Assembly (NCBI RefSeq): GCF_000513195.1
Contig: NZ_CBVI010000076.1
Span: forward strand, 1 to 51,371
Reading direction: 5' to 3'
Length of the DNA stretch: 51,371 bases
From: Bacteroides timonensis
Lineage (GTDB): Bacteria; Bacteroidota; Bacteroidia; Bacteroidales; Bacteroidaceae
Numbering within the stretch: position 1 is the stretch's first letter; every line of letters begins with the position of its first letter. The notes beneath the pieces were generated by a model. The model was not told the origin of the DNA. It ran no database searches and saw only the letters and a program-made list of their open reading frames with translations. A program made the position numbers and the translations under genes. Below are positions 28,401-37,996 of the stretch, piece after piece.

Positions 28401-28696
28401 ACGTTTTGCGACAAATAGCCAATAAAAGAGATGGTCAACGACGTACCTACCGGACAATCTATCGCAAACCGTCCGTCCAAATCAGTAATTACACCATTAG
28501 CTGTACCCTTTTGCAAAATGTTGGCTCCTATCACTGGCTCTCCATTTTGATCGACAACGATACCCGTTATCTTCTTATTCTGTTGCACCATCTCTATCGT
28601 AGAGTTTGCAACAACTCGCATCGGAGGCACTCCGACTAAAAGAAGAGCCATACAGGTTCCTCCAACCCAAAGAGTTTTTTTAGAAATGCTTTTCAT
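25484..28696 (-). CDS. SusC/RagA-family TonB-dependent transporter
   Basis: 1070 residues from ATG 28696, which begins the signal sequence MKSISKKTLWVGG; the ATG at 28729 adds 11 residues of poor signal character. In order: a carboxypeptidase-like regulatory domain (GVITDLDGRFAIDCPVG), a TonB-box region (LDEVVVVGYG), a plug domain (PLYVIDGVPI), and a ~22-strand barrel ending FTFGLNVVF. It imports oligosaccharides across the outer membrane with SusD. First gene of the locus operon, divergent from the hybrid regulator. Confidence 0.97.
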   Translation of the reverse strand: MKSISKKTLWVGGTCMALLLVGVPPMRVVANSTIEMVQQNKKITGIVVDQNGEPVIGANILQKGTANGVITDLDGRFAIDCPVGTSLTISFIGYLSQNVKAASDMRIILKEDSQTLDEVVVVGYGFVKKSDLTGSVAQVKSEELLKSSPVSLEKGLQGRLTGVNVVSNDGAPGGGISIQIRGTNSFQGSTEPLYVIDGVPISDSNDDTINFDSSSPNYSNALSSLNPNDIASIEILKDASATAIYGSRGANGVVLITTKSGSGLGVKDQVSLSYKLTSSHVAKKIKVLGAKDYAEYRNLSYINTQEVSNFEWVQTDLPFPGTTNSEGTYLKGPDDFDNDPYYWQDQIFRSGLTHDLNLNISGQSQGFDYSVSGGYLNQEGIINGSDYSRYTMKANLNKQIKSWLKFGTSVSGTFANSNVLKTATNNQNNGTEGVIRSALTYPASQTQEDLDNEYSMVAVPTRYINALNENKNMTFRTSNYLNITLMDGLIFRSVLGYNYTRNDANKYWPSYLAEGKGIGGKSNAGDNWRTSLLFDNLLMYNKTFNRKHNVSATVGTSWEESSYYNKAITVQGFGTDDTEGWLLQDAGTMTSVSSGKGDSQLFSLIGRLAYNYAGKYYLTFTARNDASSKFAKGKRAAFFPSIGVSYRLSEEKFMKGLSEVLSNVKLRYSYGSSGNQAISSYQTFAIMAAANYPFGSNIENGYATNTYNPGNKDLTWETTWQHDAGLELMLFKRVSLEFDYYYKKTTDLLQYKQTPSSTGIEQILSNSGSVINKGFEANMKVFAIQSKDFSLTFGGNISFNKNEICDFGKEPMFPNSIYNSMRPYALADGHSIGAFYGWTHDGIWQSRDEVVNSHQFKTQYPNYKADSSDAAAEEIIRRDWVGEIKYKDLDGDGFITDKDQDWIGDANPDFYYGFSLDLNWKNLDFSILFQGVEGNDIFNMNSLRFYDVGTTQNKPYYVYEQSWSVNPQTAVAPKNFYYTGRDIRFSRLYLDDGSYLKLRSLSIGYTVKNPLPHINSIRFSATGNNLLTFTSYKGYDPEVNSFGSTPSLRGIDSGAYPQQRSFTFGLNVVF

Positions 28697-28948
28697 GTTT
28701 TTGTTTTTAGTTATAAAATCTATTATCAAAGGTCCTTAAAAACACTTGTATGAACAGGCTTCCGCCCTTTCGCCCACAAAAGTAAGGATATCATCCACAA
28801 GTTTACTTCCCATTTGAATATCCGACTATCCTATTTGTGTCTGTACCCAAAACGGAAGTCTTTTTACCCAAAAGGGAAGCCCGTATATGCTTCCCAACTC
28901 ACAGAAATACCTATCTTTGTGGCAAGAAAAACATTCAAGAACCTACTA

Positions 28949-31900
28949 ATGAAAGCCCTTTTTATAACCTTACTCCAATTAATAGTCTGCATTACGCAGG
29001 TACATGCCCGACTAAGTTTCCGCACATTTGATGTGAAATCGGGGATATCGGACAATTACGTACAATCCATCCTGCGTGACCAATATGGATTTATGTGGTT
29101 TGCCACCCTCAACGGCCTGAACCGCTACGACGGTTATCAATGTAAACGATATACCACCATCCAGTTGGGTACTTATAACAACTGCGTCAACACTATTGCC
29201 GAAGATGCGTCCGGTATCATCTGGCTGAAGACACCCCAATATTATTTCTTCTACAACAGGGAACTCGACAAAATTGACAGCGACATCCACAGCCAGCTAA
29301 GCCCATTGGGAATAGAGGGAAAAGTGGAAATGCTCTGTGTAGATAACGAGCAAAATCTATGGTGCACCACCGACAATCGTCTATATTATTATGTATATAA
29401 GGAGAAACGTCTCCACCAAATGCCCCTAATCGGCAAAAAAACATTAGTGGTAACGGCCAAGCAATCACATCACTACATTCTGTTTGCCGATGGAGAGATA
29501 GCACAAATAAACTGGAAAGCGAAAACCATCCAAAAAGAATGCCAAGCACCACCTTCACCATCAGGAGAATATCGCATGTACATGGACAATCAGTTCAGGT
29601 TATGGATTTATACAATCTATGCCTCCAACATCCAGTGCTATGATACCGGCAACCAACAATGGGTACACTTCGCCGGAGAAGAACTACTAGAAAATGACTT
29701 TGCTAAATCCGTCATAGACGATGGGCAAGGAAACATTTGGATAGGGACTAACAGCAAAGGGATATATATCTTGAATAACCGGTTAAACGAATACACTTCC
29801 ATCCATAGAGATGATGATACCCCTTTCTCCCTGCCCAGTAACCACATTAACTGTTTCTACAAAGACAGTCAGGAAATCATGTGGGTAGGAACCAGTAAGC
29901 AAGGAGTCGCCTTTACTTGCCTGGACAATATATCCTTTGAAATATGCCGTACACCGGAGCAGGAAGACATCAGCTGTATTCAGGAGGATGAAAAAGGATA
30001 TTTATGGTTAGGCTTCGACGGTAAAGGGTTGGTACGCTATGACAAAAAGCGACATACTTACCAGCTATTCAACACCAGCAACAGTAACATTCCATCGAAT
30101 CTAATCATAGGTTCCTATCTTGACACCAAAGGAAGAATGTGGTTCGGGAGCTATGGCAGCGGGGTATTCTATGAGCAAAACGGAACTTTTCATTCCATAT
30201 CATATCCAATGGAGAAGAGTGATGAAAATCCCATAAGCTATACTCGACATATTATCGAAGATAAAGAGGGTAACTTATGGATGGGAACATTTATGAACGG
30301 ATTATACTGCATGGATTCCAAAGGAAAATTCACGGCTTATACCCAAACTAACTCGTGCTTGCAGACCAACAGTATCATGGGCTTGTCTCACTCAAACGAC
30401 TATGCCACGCTCTATATCGGGACAAGCACCGGACTGTATAAGATGGATGTCCTGACCAAACGGCTTACGCAGATAAACGGAGAAAGTGAAGAATGTTCCC
30501 CGCTAAACAAGATACACGTCAATTGTTTGCACCGAGACCAACAAGGACTACTATGGATTGGCACACGAAGCGGAATCTACATCTACGAGGAGAAAAGGAA
30601 GAAGCTGACGCACCTCTCTACTGATGACGGCATATCCCACGCCTACATTCGCAGGATTGCAGAAGACCATAATAAAGACATCTGGCTGACGACAGACAGA
30701 GGGATCACGCACATAATCAGCATGAACGATTCTTCTACAAACTCCTTCCAATTCCGCTGCTATCCCTATTTTGAAGAAGACGGAATCGGAAATATCGCCT
30801 TCAACAACTACTCCGTCTATTGTAACCGAAAAGGGAACATCCTGATAGGAGGTACCGGAAAATATTTGAAAATATATCCTGAACTAAACAAAGTCCACCC
30901 CAACAAACACAAAGTCATCTTCACCGGACTCTACTTGACCAATCAACGGATAGACGTAGGCAATTCTACACATGATGGACGGGTGTTACTTGACAAGAAC
31001 ATTCTGTTACTTGACAAAATCATCATGAACTATTCTGATAACAACTTCGCATTAGAAGTGTCCGCTATGGATTATGGAGCACAGCACAAACTTCAATTTG
31101 CCTACCGAATGGGAAGCAAAGAAGAATGGGTAAAGTTAGAAGGTAACCGTATCTACTTCAACAAACTGTCACCCGGCATTTACCGGTTACAAGTAAAGGT
31201 GAACGAGCCTATCGGCAACCAAGCACCCATATCTACCCTTATCATCCAGGTACGTCCCCCTTTCTGGTTATCAACTACAGCTTATATTCTTTACTCCGCA
31301 CTGTTGATAATAGGTACGACCTTACTATTAAAAAAGATGCTCCATAAGCATCAACGAATATTGCAACAGCAGAAACGGGATTTAGAAACCGCCAAACAAC
31401 ATGAAATGGATGAAGCCAAAATGCGCTTCTTCACAAATGTAAGCCATGATTTGCGCACTCCTCTATCGCTTATCATCACACCGATAGAGAAATTATTGCA
31501 CTCCGAGAGCGCCCAAGCCTTCAAAGATGATTTGGCATTAATACACCGCAACGCCTCTACCTTGCTCGACGAAGTAAATCAGTTATTGGATTTTCGCAAA
31601 CTGGACCAACAAAAGACAACATTCTCTCCATCATACGGAAACTTGCCAGACTTCATTGCAGATGTATGTATGGGGTTCAATGTCTTGTCACAGAAGAAGG
31701 GAGTATCTCTGCAAATAAATATGAATACCCCAAAGATAGAAATGGATTTTGACTGCAACAAAATGCAACGCATCATATTCAACCTGCTGTCCAATGCCAT
31801 CAAATACAATCACGAAAATGGCAGCGTCACCGTCACAATAGACAAGATACTAACAAATGACGGTGAAAGAGCACGCATCCAGATAGCCGATACCGGCATC

Positions 31901-32947
31901 GGCATCAGGGATGAGAACAAAGAAAAGATATTCGACCGCTTCTTTCAAGAGCAGCATAAAGCAACAACTTATATGGGAAGCGGCATCGGGCTACACATTG
32001 TGAAAGAATATGTATCCTTGCATGGAGGTGAAGTAAAAGTGGAGAATAATCATCCTAAAGGTTCCATCTTCATCATCACTCTCCCCATCACCCGAATACC
32101 CCAAATCACTCCTGCCGAAGACACCTCTTCACTCAAGACAGAGGAAAGTTCCATGCAAAAGATCATAGAACCATCGAAAACCGAAAAAGCCTCTCTGTTA
32201 GTGGTGGAAGACAATGATGATTTCCGCGAATTCCTCATCAGTTGCCTAAAGGAGTATTATGTAGTGTTCGATGCTCCTGACGGAAAGGAAGCTCTTTCCA
32301 TTCTTTCCCAACAACAGATTCAGATAATCATCAGCGATGTAATGATGCCGGTGATGGATGGCATGAAGTTATGCCACAAGGTCAAGACGGACATACGCTA
32401 TTCTCATATCCCCATAATTTTACTTACAGCCCGCACCACTGAAGAACATATCCTGAGCGGACTACGAGAAGGCGCCGATGAATATATCACCAAGCCATTC
32501 AATCTGGAAATCCTTCTACTGCGTATTCACAAAATGCTGATGTGGACACGAAATAATCATGAAAAGTTCAAGACGATAGACCTTTCACCGGCCGAAATCA
32601 CAATCAGTACCTTAGACGAACAACTCATAGAGAAAGCTGTCCGGATTATAGAACAGAACATGGATAACTCGGAATTTACCGTAGAAGAATTTAGCTCGCA
32701 AGTAGGTATGAGCCGTAGCGGACTCTATAAGAAACTGATGCAAATCACAGGAAAGTCACCGTTAGAATTTATGCGGATTCTACGTTTGAAAAGAGGGAGG
32801 AAACTTTTGGAAGAAAGTCAGCTAAGTGTATCGCAGATTGCTTATCAAGTAGGGCTTTCGCCCAAACAATTTGCCAAATTCTTTAAAGAAGAGTTCAGCT
32901 ATCTGCCATCCGAATACAAGAAAAAACAAGAAACTACCGAAGAATAA
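28949..32947 (+). CDS. hybrid two-component system sensor/regulator (HTCS)
   Basis: 1332 residues from ATG 28949, which starts the signal peptide MKALFITLLQLIVCITQVHA; an earlier in-frame ATG at 28814 adds 45 residues without signal character. In order: two seven-bladed Reg_prop propellers (repeated DNxGxxWxGT-like motifs), a Y_Y_Y domain (about 690-760), a TM helix (AYILYSALLIIGTTLLL), HisKA with His833 in SHDLRTPL, HATPase (DTGIGI, GSGIGLHI), a receiver with phospho-acceptor Asp1130 in ISDVMMP, and an AraC-type HTH. It binds the released oligosaccharide and activates the divergent susC operon. Confidence 0.96.
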   Translation: MKALFITLLQLIVCITQVHARLSFRTFDVKSGISDNYVQSILRDQYGFMWFATLNGLNRYDGYQCKRYTTIQLGTYNNCVNTIAEDASGIIWLKTPQYYFFYNRELDKIDSDIHSQLSPLGIEGKVEMLCVDNEQNLWCTTDNRLYYYVYKEKRLHQMPLIGKKTLVVTAKQSHHYILFADGEIAQINWKAKTIQKECQAPPSPSGEYRMYMDNQFRLWIYTIYASNIQCYDTGNQQWVHFAGEELLENDFAKSVIDDGQGNIWIGTNSKGIYILNNRLNEYTSIHRDDDTPFSLPSNHINCFYKDSQEIMWVGTSKQGVAFTCLDNISFEICRTPEQEDISCIQEDEKGYLWLGFDGKGLVRYDKKRHTYQLFNTSNSNIPSNLIIGSYLDTKGRMWFGSYGSGVFYEQNGTFHSISYPMEKSDENPISYTRHIIEDKEGNLWMGTFMNGLYCMDSKGKFTAYTQTNSCLQTNSIMGLSHSNDYATLYIGTSTGLYKMDVLTKRLTQINGESEECSPLNKIHVNCLHRDQQGLLWIGTRSGIYIYEEKRKKLTHLSTDDGISHAYIRRIAEDHNKDIWLTTDRGITHIISMNDSSTNSFQFRCYPYFEEDGIGNIAFNNYSVYCNRKGNILIGGTGKYLKIYPELNKVHPNKHKVIFTGLYLTNQRIDVGNSTHDGRVLLDKNILLLDKIIMNYSDNNFALEVSAMDYGAQHKLQFAYRMGSKEEWVKLEGNRIYFNKLSPGIYRLQVKVNEPIGNQAPISTLIIQVRPPFWLSTTAYILYSALLIIGTTLLLKKMLHKHQRILQQQKRDLETAKQHEMDEAKMRFFTNVSHDLRTPLSLIITPIEKLLHSESAQAFKDDLALIHRNASTLLDEVNQLLDFRKLDQQKTTFSPSYGNLPDFIADVCMGFNVLSQKKGVSLQINMNTPKIEMDFDCNKMQRIIFNLLSNAIKYNHENGSVTVTIDKILTNDGERARIQIADTGIGIRDENKEKIFDRFFQEQHKATTYMGSGIGLHIVKEYVSLHGGEVKVENNHPKGSIFIITLPITRIPQITPAEDTSSLKTEESSMQKIIEPSKTEKASLLVVEDNDDFREFLISCLKEYYVVFDAPDGKEALSILSQQQIQIIISDVMMPVMDGMKLCHKVKTDIRYSHIPIILLTARTTEEHILSGLREGADEYITKPFNLEILLLRIHKMLMWTRNNHEKFKTIDLSPAEITISTLDEQLIEKAVRIIEQNMDNSEFTVEEFSSQVGMSRSGLYKKLMQITGKSPLEFMRILRLKRGRKLLEESQLSVSQIAYQVGLSPKQFAKFFKEEFSYLPSEYKKKQETTEE

Positions 32948-32950
32948 TAA

Positions 32951-32988
32951 AAGTTCTCTCATATCAGTGGATAGAGAGAACTTTTTTT
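32951..32988. terminator. intrinsic terminator between convergent genes
   Basis: AAGTTCTCTC (32951-32960) pairs perfectly with GAGAGAACTT (32974-32983), followed by TTTTTC on the plus strand; the minus strand also ends in a T-rich run (TTTTATTATT). It probably serves both the HTCS and aminotransferase genes. Confidence 0.88.
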
Positions 32989-33025
32989 CTTGGAGACCTT
33001 CTCTAGTCAGCCCTGCAAACAATAC

Positions 33026-34219
33026 TTATTTCAGTTCAGCCAATGCTTCCTTAATGCGGCGGATAGATTCCACTATATTCTCATCGCTGGTCGCATAACT
33101 CATACGGATACATTCAGGCGCACCGAATGAAGCACCACCCACACAAGCTACATGAGCTACTTCCAACAAGTACATTGCCAAATCATCCGAATTTTCAATC
33201 TTACGGTCACCGGCAGATTTTCCAAAGAAAGAATCACATTTCGGGAACAGGTAGAAAGCCCCCTGCGGTACGTTTACCTCAAATCCCGGAACTTCTTTTG
33301 CCAACTTCACAATTAAATCACGACGACGTTCGAAAGCCTTACGCATTTCTTCTACAGGAGCCTGTGTTCCAGTGTAAGCAGCTTCAGCAGCTTTCTGAGA
33401 TACTGAACAAGGACCTGAAGTATATTGCCCCTGCAACTTATTACAAGCTTTTACAAGCCATTCCGGTCCGGCAATGAAGCCTATACGCCAACCAGTCATG
33501 GCATATGCTTTAGATACACCATTTACGATTACCGTACGATCTTTCATTTCAGGGAATTGGGCAATACTCTGGTGCTTGCCGATATAGTTGATATGCTCGT
33601 AAATTTCATCAGCAATAACAATAACTTGCGGATGTTTTACCAACACGTCAGCCAAACCTTTCAATTCCTCCTGGGAGTAAACTGAACCGGTCGGATTAGA
33701 AGGTGAACAAAGAATCAATGCTTTAGTCTTCGGAGTGATAGCAGCTTCCAACTGTGCAGGAGTAATCTTGAAATCCTGTTCAATACCTGCGGTAACAATC
33801 ACCGGAGTACCCTCAGCCAACTTCACCATTTCCGGATAACTTACCCAGTAAGGAGCAGGCACAATCACTTCATCACCTGGGTTCACCAACACCAATACTG
33901 CATTACAAACTGATTGTTTAGCACCATTGGCACATGAAATTTGTGCGGCTGTATATTCCAGACCGTTTTCCTTTTTCAGTTTCTCCACGATTGCATTACG
34001 CAAAGCCGGATATCCCGGAACAGGAGAATAGCGAGAGAAGTTGTCGTCTATCGCTTTTTTCGCAGCCTCTTTGATGTGGTCAGGAGTATTAAAGTCAGGC
34101 TCTCCCACACTCAGGTTAATTACGTCAACGCCTTGTGCCTTCAACTCGGCGCTCTTTTGCGACATAGCCAGCGTCGCCGACGGCGACAAACTGTTCAAAC
34201 GATCTGATAATTGATTCAT
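33026..34219 (-). CDS. PLP-dependent aminotransferase (class I, aspartate aminotransferase type)
   Basis: 397 residues, full length for class I/II aminotransferases. The PLP-binding lysine is in VNGVSKAYAMTGWRIGFIAG; other conserved parts are SVGEPDFNTPDHI, the SNPTGSVYS loop and ADEIYEHI. It transfers an amino group between aspartate (or another amino acid) and 2-oxoglutarate in the cytoplasm. Exact substrate range is not readable from the sequence. It lies 83 bases after ribBA on the same strand. Confidence 0.93.
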   Translation of the reverse strand: MNQLSDRLNSLSPSATLAMSQKSAELKAQGVDVINLSVGEPDFNTPDHIKEAAKKAIDDNFSRYSPVPGYPALRNAIVEKLKKENGLEYTAAQISCANGAKQSVCNAVLVLVNPGDEVIVPAPYWVSYPEMVKLAEGTPVIVTAGIEQDFKITPAQLEAAITPKTKALILCSPSNPTGSVYSQEELKGLADVLVKHPQVIVIADEIYEHINYIGKHQSIAQFPEMKDRTVIVNGVSKAYAMTGWRIGFIAGPEWLVKACNKLQGQYTSGPCSVSQKAAEAAYTGTQAPVEEMRKAFERRRDLIVKLAKEVPGFEVNVPQGAFYLFPKCDSFFGKSAGDRKIENSDDLAMYLLEVAHVACVGGASFGAPECIRMSYATSDENIVESIRRIKEALAELK

Positions 34220-34302
34220 TTTTCTATCTATTTTATGGTTATTGCATAAATTTGGCTACAAATTAAGCTGTTTTCTTTGATATTAGAAAACAAAACAGCA
34301 AA

Positions 34303-35517
34303 TTACTTATTAAAATGCAACGTATGTCCCATGCGTTCCTTCTTTGTACGCAGGTAACGTTCATTGTACTGATTCGGGGTTGTTTCAATAGGAACAATCT
34401 CTGTAATCTCCAGCCCATAAGCCTCCAGTCCCACACGCTTCACAGGATTATTAGTCATCAGTCTCATTTTGTGCACACCCAATTCACGCAGAATCTGAGC
34501 ACCTACACCATAATCACGCTCATCAGCCAGGTGTCCCAGACAGATGTTGGCATCCACCGTATCCAGTCCGTCTTCCTGCAACTTATACGCTTTCATCTTC
34601 TCCATCAAGCCAATACCACGCCCTTCCTGGTTCAGATAAACAACTACTCCTTTACCGGCTTTATTAATCATTTCCATAGCCTTATGCAGTTGTTCGCCGC
34701 AGTCGCAACGCTTGGAGCCGAATATATCTCCTGTGGCACAAGAGGAATGCACACGTACCAGAATCGGCTCATCTTGCTCCCACGTACCTTTGAATAGAGC
34801 CACATGCTCCAGACCATTAGATTTCTGACGGAAAGGGATCAATCGGAAATGTCCGTGTTCGGTAGGCATATCTACTTCTACTCCTTCTTCCACAATGGAT
34901 TCCTGCTTCAGGCGATAGGCAATCATGTCACGAATAGAAATCAACTTCAGGTTAAATTCGTCAGCCATCTTACGCAATTCGGGCAGACGAGCCATTGATC
35001 CATCTTCATTCATGATTTCCATAAGTGCACCCGCAGGATAAAGACCTGCCATACGGGCCATATCAATCGTAGCTTCTGTATGCCCGGCACGACGTAATAC
35101 CCCTTTTTCCTGAGCATACAAGGGGTTGATGTGTCCCGGACGTCCGAAGGTTGCCGGAGTAGAAGCCGGATCAGCAAGCGCCTGAATGGTAGCGGCACGG
35201 TCGGCAGCAGAAACACCGGTAGTACAACCTTCCAGCTTATCGATAGTCACCGTAAAAGGGGTGCCCAATACGGAAGTATTGTCACTGACCTGGTGAGGCA
35301 AGTCCAATTCTTTACAGCGTGACACGGTAACCGGCACACAAAGCACACCACGTGCATGCTTCAGCATAAAGTTTACCTTCTCAGGAGTTATTTTCTCCGC
35401 AGCGATAATCAAGTCGCCCTCGTTTTCACGGTCTTCATCATCCACCACAATCACAAAGTTACCGGCCTTGAAGTCTTCAATCGCCTCTTCTATTGTATCT
35501 AATTTCACTTTTTCCAT
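34303..35517 (-). CDS. ribBA: bifunctional DHBP synthase / GTP cyclohydrolase II
   Basis: 404 residues; supplies both precursors of riboflavin. The N-terminal half is 3,4-dihydroxy-2-butanone 4-phosphate synthase (DDEDRENEGDL, GRPGHINPL, RAGHTEATIDM). The C-terminal half is GTP cyclohydrolase II, with zinc ligands in SSCATGDIFGSKRCDCG and the catalytic NQEGRGIGL. Both active sites look intact. No FMN riboswitch is possible in the 26-base gap to the upstream permease gene, so it is probably co-transcribed with it. Confidence 0.96.
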   Translation of the reverse strand: MEKVKLDTIEEAIEDFKAGNFVIVVDDEDRENEGDLIIAAEKITPEKVNFMLKHARGVLCVPVTVSRCKELDLPHQVSDNTSVLGTPFTVTIDKLEGCTTGVSAADRAATIQALADPASTPATFGRPGHINPLYAQEKGVLRRAGHTEATIDMARMAGLYPAGALMEIMNEDGSMARLPELRKMADEFNLKLISIRDMIAYRLKQESIVEEGVEVDMPTEHGHFRLIPFRQKSNGLEHVALFKGTWEQDEPILVRVHSSCATGDIFGSKRCDCGEQLHKAMEMINKAGKGVVVYLNQEGRGIGLMEKMKAYKLQEDGLDTVDANICLGHLADERDYGVGAQILRELGVHKMRLMTNNPVKRVGLEAYGLEITEIVPIETTPNQYNERYLRTKKERMGHTLHFNK

Positions 35518-35543
35518 TCTGTATTCTCCTTTATTTATTTAGG

Positions 35544-37442
35544 TTATTTCAGATTCGTTTCTATTATCTTTTGAACGTCTCCATTAGTCTTGATAATCCG
35601 CTCCATATCCTTATTCAACCGGATACGGAATGCCCAGATGCGGAAGTAGAAGAACAATCCTATCGGCACCAACAATCCACAGGCCATATTCAGCCAATAA
35701 TTACGGAAAGGACGCAAGTGGGCGTGAACCGGGATAATAGGATAGTTATTCAATGCATTCAGCAAATGAACAGATTTAGTATTGGACATCTCTTCTACTA
35801 ATTTCTCAAGACGCTCATTTATATCTTCTATTTCTTCATCGATTGAGTCTGCCATCCACAACTTGAAATAGTTGGGAGCACGCTTCAACGCTTTCCTTTC
35901 AGCATACACACGACAATCAGCGGACAGCGCCTGCAAGTAGGCAGGTAAATGAGTATAATCAGGATCGTGTATGATCACCTCTTTACGGAACAGATGGCGC
36001 ACACTGCGTATACCGACGATCTTCTTAAACCACCCCGCATAGGCATCGGCATTCAATACCACAGAGTCATTGTTGGACTTATAAGTAAGGAATGCACCCA
36101 ATGGGGCCAAGATAGCCGTACTGGTCCACATACCCATCCAGACAACCCACTGTCCATCACGTGCCATTTTATAGCCCGTATTATTAATAATGTAGTAAAT
36201 AATAAAAATAAGAACGGATACCACAACCGGCATACCTAAACCGCCTTTACGGATAATTCCACCCAGCGGAGCACCGATAAAAAAGAAGATAAGGCATGCC
36301 ACCGAGAGTGTCAATTTCTCATGCCAGGACGTCATGTGACGGCGAAGGCTGGTATCTGTCTGCGACATACTATAACTCTTAATACTCCAATCACTCCCCG
36401 CACTCTCTGCACGGTTCACGGCAGTAGAAATAATCTTCTGCTTCTGCGACAAGGTAGCCACATTGAAAAGACTGTCCACATTGTATTCTCCCAAATGTGC
36501 CTGCTCTATCTTCAACGTATCAGCTTTCTTCAAGTCAGCAGAAATCTTGTAAGTGCCATTCATCGCTTCCTTGAAATAGACACGTCCCACACTGTCATTC
36601 TGCACCCTCATGGAGTCAATGCCCGCTTGCAGCATCGCCATATCCTTGCTGTTGGACTGATTGCTCATGATGCCGGCATCCACCATATTAAAATCGGAAT
36701 TGAACTCAATAATAGCATGCTTCTCCCGGAACGCTTCCCGACGATAAGGCACATTCTTCTGATTCATATTCTGTGATTTCAGATTTTCAAACTGCTCACC
36801 ACTATAAAGATGCAAATACAAATGCTGCTTATCAGCCGTCATTTCCAGCCTTCCAGAATCAGACTTGATAATCTGAGCATTCTCAAACCCTTTTTCAAAA
36901 TTATAAATCAGCACATCGTAAAGCATACCCGTTTTACGGTTCTTATGCTTTACATAAAGATTATAGCCATCAATCTCGTCATAGAAAACACCTTCCGGTA
37001 TATCCAATTCCGGAGATTTCTGCTTCATGGAAATCAGCAATGTCCACAGTTTAGTCTGCGCCTTCGGTCCTATTACATTTTGGAAATAAAAAGAAACGCC
37101 ACAGATGAAAATGATAAACACAATCAACGGGCGCATAATCTTAAGTAGTGAGATACCTGCCGCCTTCATGGCCAGCAGCTCAAAACGTTCGCCAAAATTA
37201 CCAAAAGTAATAAGTGCCGCCAGCAGAATAGCCAACGGCAATGAAGCCGGCACCAATGTCAGGGCGGAATAAAAGAAAAATTGTGCAAGGACACTCATTT
37301 CCAATCCTTTCCCCACCATTTCATCAACGTACTTCCATAGGAACTGCATCATGAAGATGAAAAGGCAAATGAAAAAAGTGCCCATAAAGAGCATGCAGAA
37401 GCTCTTCAATATAAATATATCTAACTTTTTTATGCGCAGCAT
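35544..37442 (-). CDS. LptF/LptG-family permease (YjgP/YjgQ)
   Basis: 632 residues from ATG 37442 (MLRIKKLDIFILKSF, the usual start of the family); an ATG nine codons upstream is less likely. N-terminal TM helices, a periplasmic beta-jellyroll domain (about 130-330), then further TM helices. LptF/G form the membrane part of the LptB2FGC ABC exporter that moves lipopolysaccharide to the outer membrane. It is longer than enterobacterial LptF/G (about 360 residues): the C-terminal part has an extra cytoplasmic coiled segment and two more hydrophobic helices, as is common in Bacteroidetes. Confidence 0.9.
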   Translation of the reverse strand: MLRIKKLDIFILKSFCMLFMGTFFICLFIFMMQFLWKYVDEMVGKGLEMSVLAQFFFYSALTLVPASLPLAILLAALITFGNFGERFELLAMKAAGISLLKIMRPLIVFIIFICGVSFYFQNVIGPKAQTKLWTLLISMKQKSPELDIPEGVFYDEIDGYNLYVKHKNRKTGMLYDVLIYNFEKGFENAQIIKSDSGRLEMTADKQHLYLHLYSGEQFENLKSQNMNQKNVPYRREAFREKHAIIEFNSDFNMVDAGIMSNQSNSKDMAMLQAGIDSMRVQNDSVGRVYFKEAMNGTYKISADLKKADTLKIEQAHLGEYNVDSLFNVATLSQKQKIISTAVNRAESAGSDWSIKSYSMSQTDTSLRRHMTSWHEKLTLSVACLIFFFIGAPLGGIIRKGGLGMPVVVSVLIFIIYYIINNTGYKMARDGQWVVWMGMWTSTAILAPLGAFLTYKSNNDSVVLNADAYAGWFKKIVGIRSVRHLFRKEVIIHDPDYTHLPAYLQALSADCRVYAERKALKRAPNYFKLWMADSIDEEIEDINERLEKLVEEMSNTKSVHLLNALNNYPIIPVHAHLRPFRNYWLNMACGLLVPIGLFFYFRIWAFRIRLNKDMERIIKTNGDVQKIIETNLK

Positions 37443-37518
37443 TTTACTCGTTTCATGCAATGAAGACACAAAATTAGCATAAAAAAGGGAGTGTGGAAAA
37501 TTTTTATATCAAAGTTAA

Positions 37519-37905
37519 CTAAAAACCGCACGTTCTCCGCAGAGTATCTACCTGAGAGTCCCATAACTCGCGCAAATCTTTCACCTCATCCGCCGCAGCG
37601 AAATCAGTAACTTCTAGCACGGAATCGTTAGTCAGTTCATTGTTTGTCATCTTTAATTCAAAATATTCCCGCTCATATTCATCATCCAGCCAACGGAAGC
37701 GAATAAAAGAGAAAGCCCGCACAGCGATAATCTCTGCGTCACGACGTTCCGTCTTTCCCCAGAAGAAAGTGACAACTTTATCGTCCGACTGTACCCTGTC
37801 TGCAAACCAGCCCTCCAAACCGGTGGGGGTACTTATCGCGGACCAAAGAATGCTTTTAGAAGTTGCATTCAAGAGGTATTCCCGATGAATCTTTTGTCTT
37901 TCCAT
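37519..37905 (-). CDS. START-like domain protein
   Basis: 128 residues, no signal peptide. Fits the START/SRPBCC-like fold: an N-terminal strand-helix unit (HREYLLNATSKSILWSAIST), a run of strands, and a long C-terminal helix (DEVKDLRELWDSQVDTLRR). Bacteroidetes carry a conserved family of this length annotated as START-like. Ligand and role are unknown. It probably has its own transcription unit upstream of the permease gene. Confidence 0.78.
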   Translation of the reverse strand: MERQKIHREYLLNATSKSILWSAISTPTGLEGWFADRVQSDDKVVTFFWGKTERRDAEIIAVRAFSFIRFRWLDDEYEREYFELKMTNNELTNDSVLEVTDFAAADEVKDLRELWDSQVDTLRRTCGF

Positions 37906-37996
37906 AGTTCATATTTGCTTTTTATTGCGGCACCAAGATAGAGACTTTTTTCTAATTACAAAAAAGAAAGTATTATTTTTATTCTGCTTTATGTTA

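Noticed and set aside
35518..35543. FMN riboswitch before ribBA
   Set aside because: The gap is only 26 bases, far too short for the aptamer.
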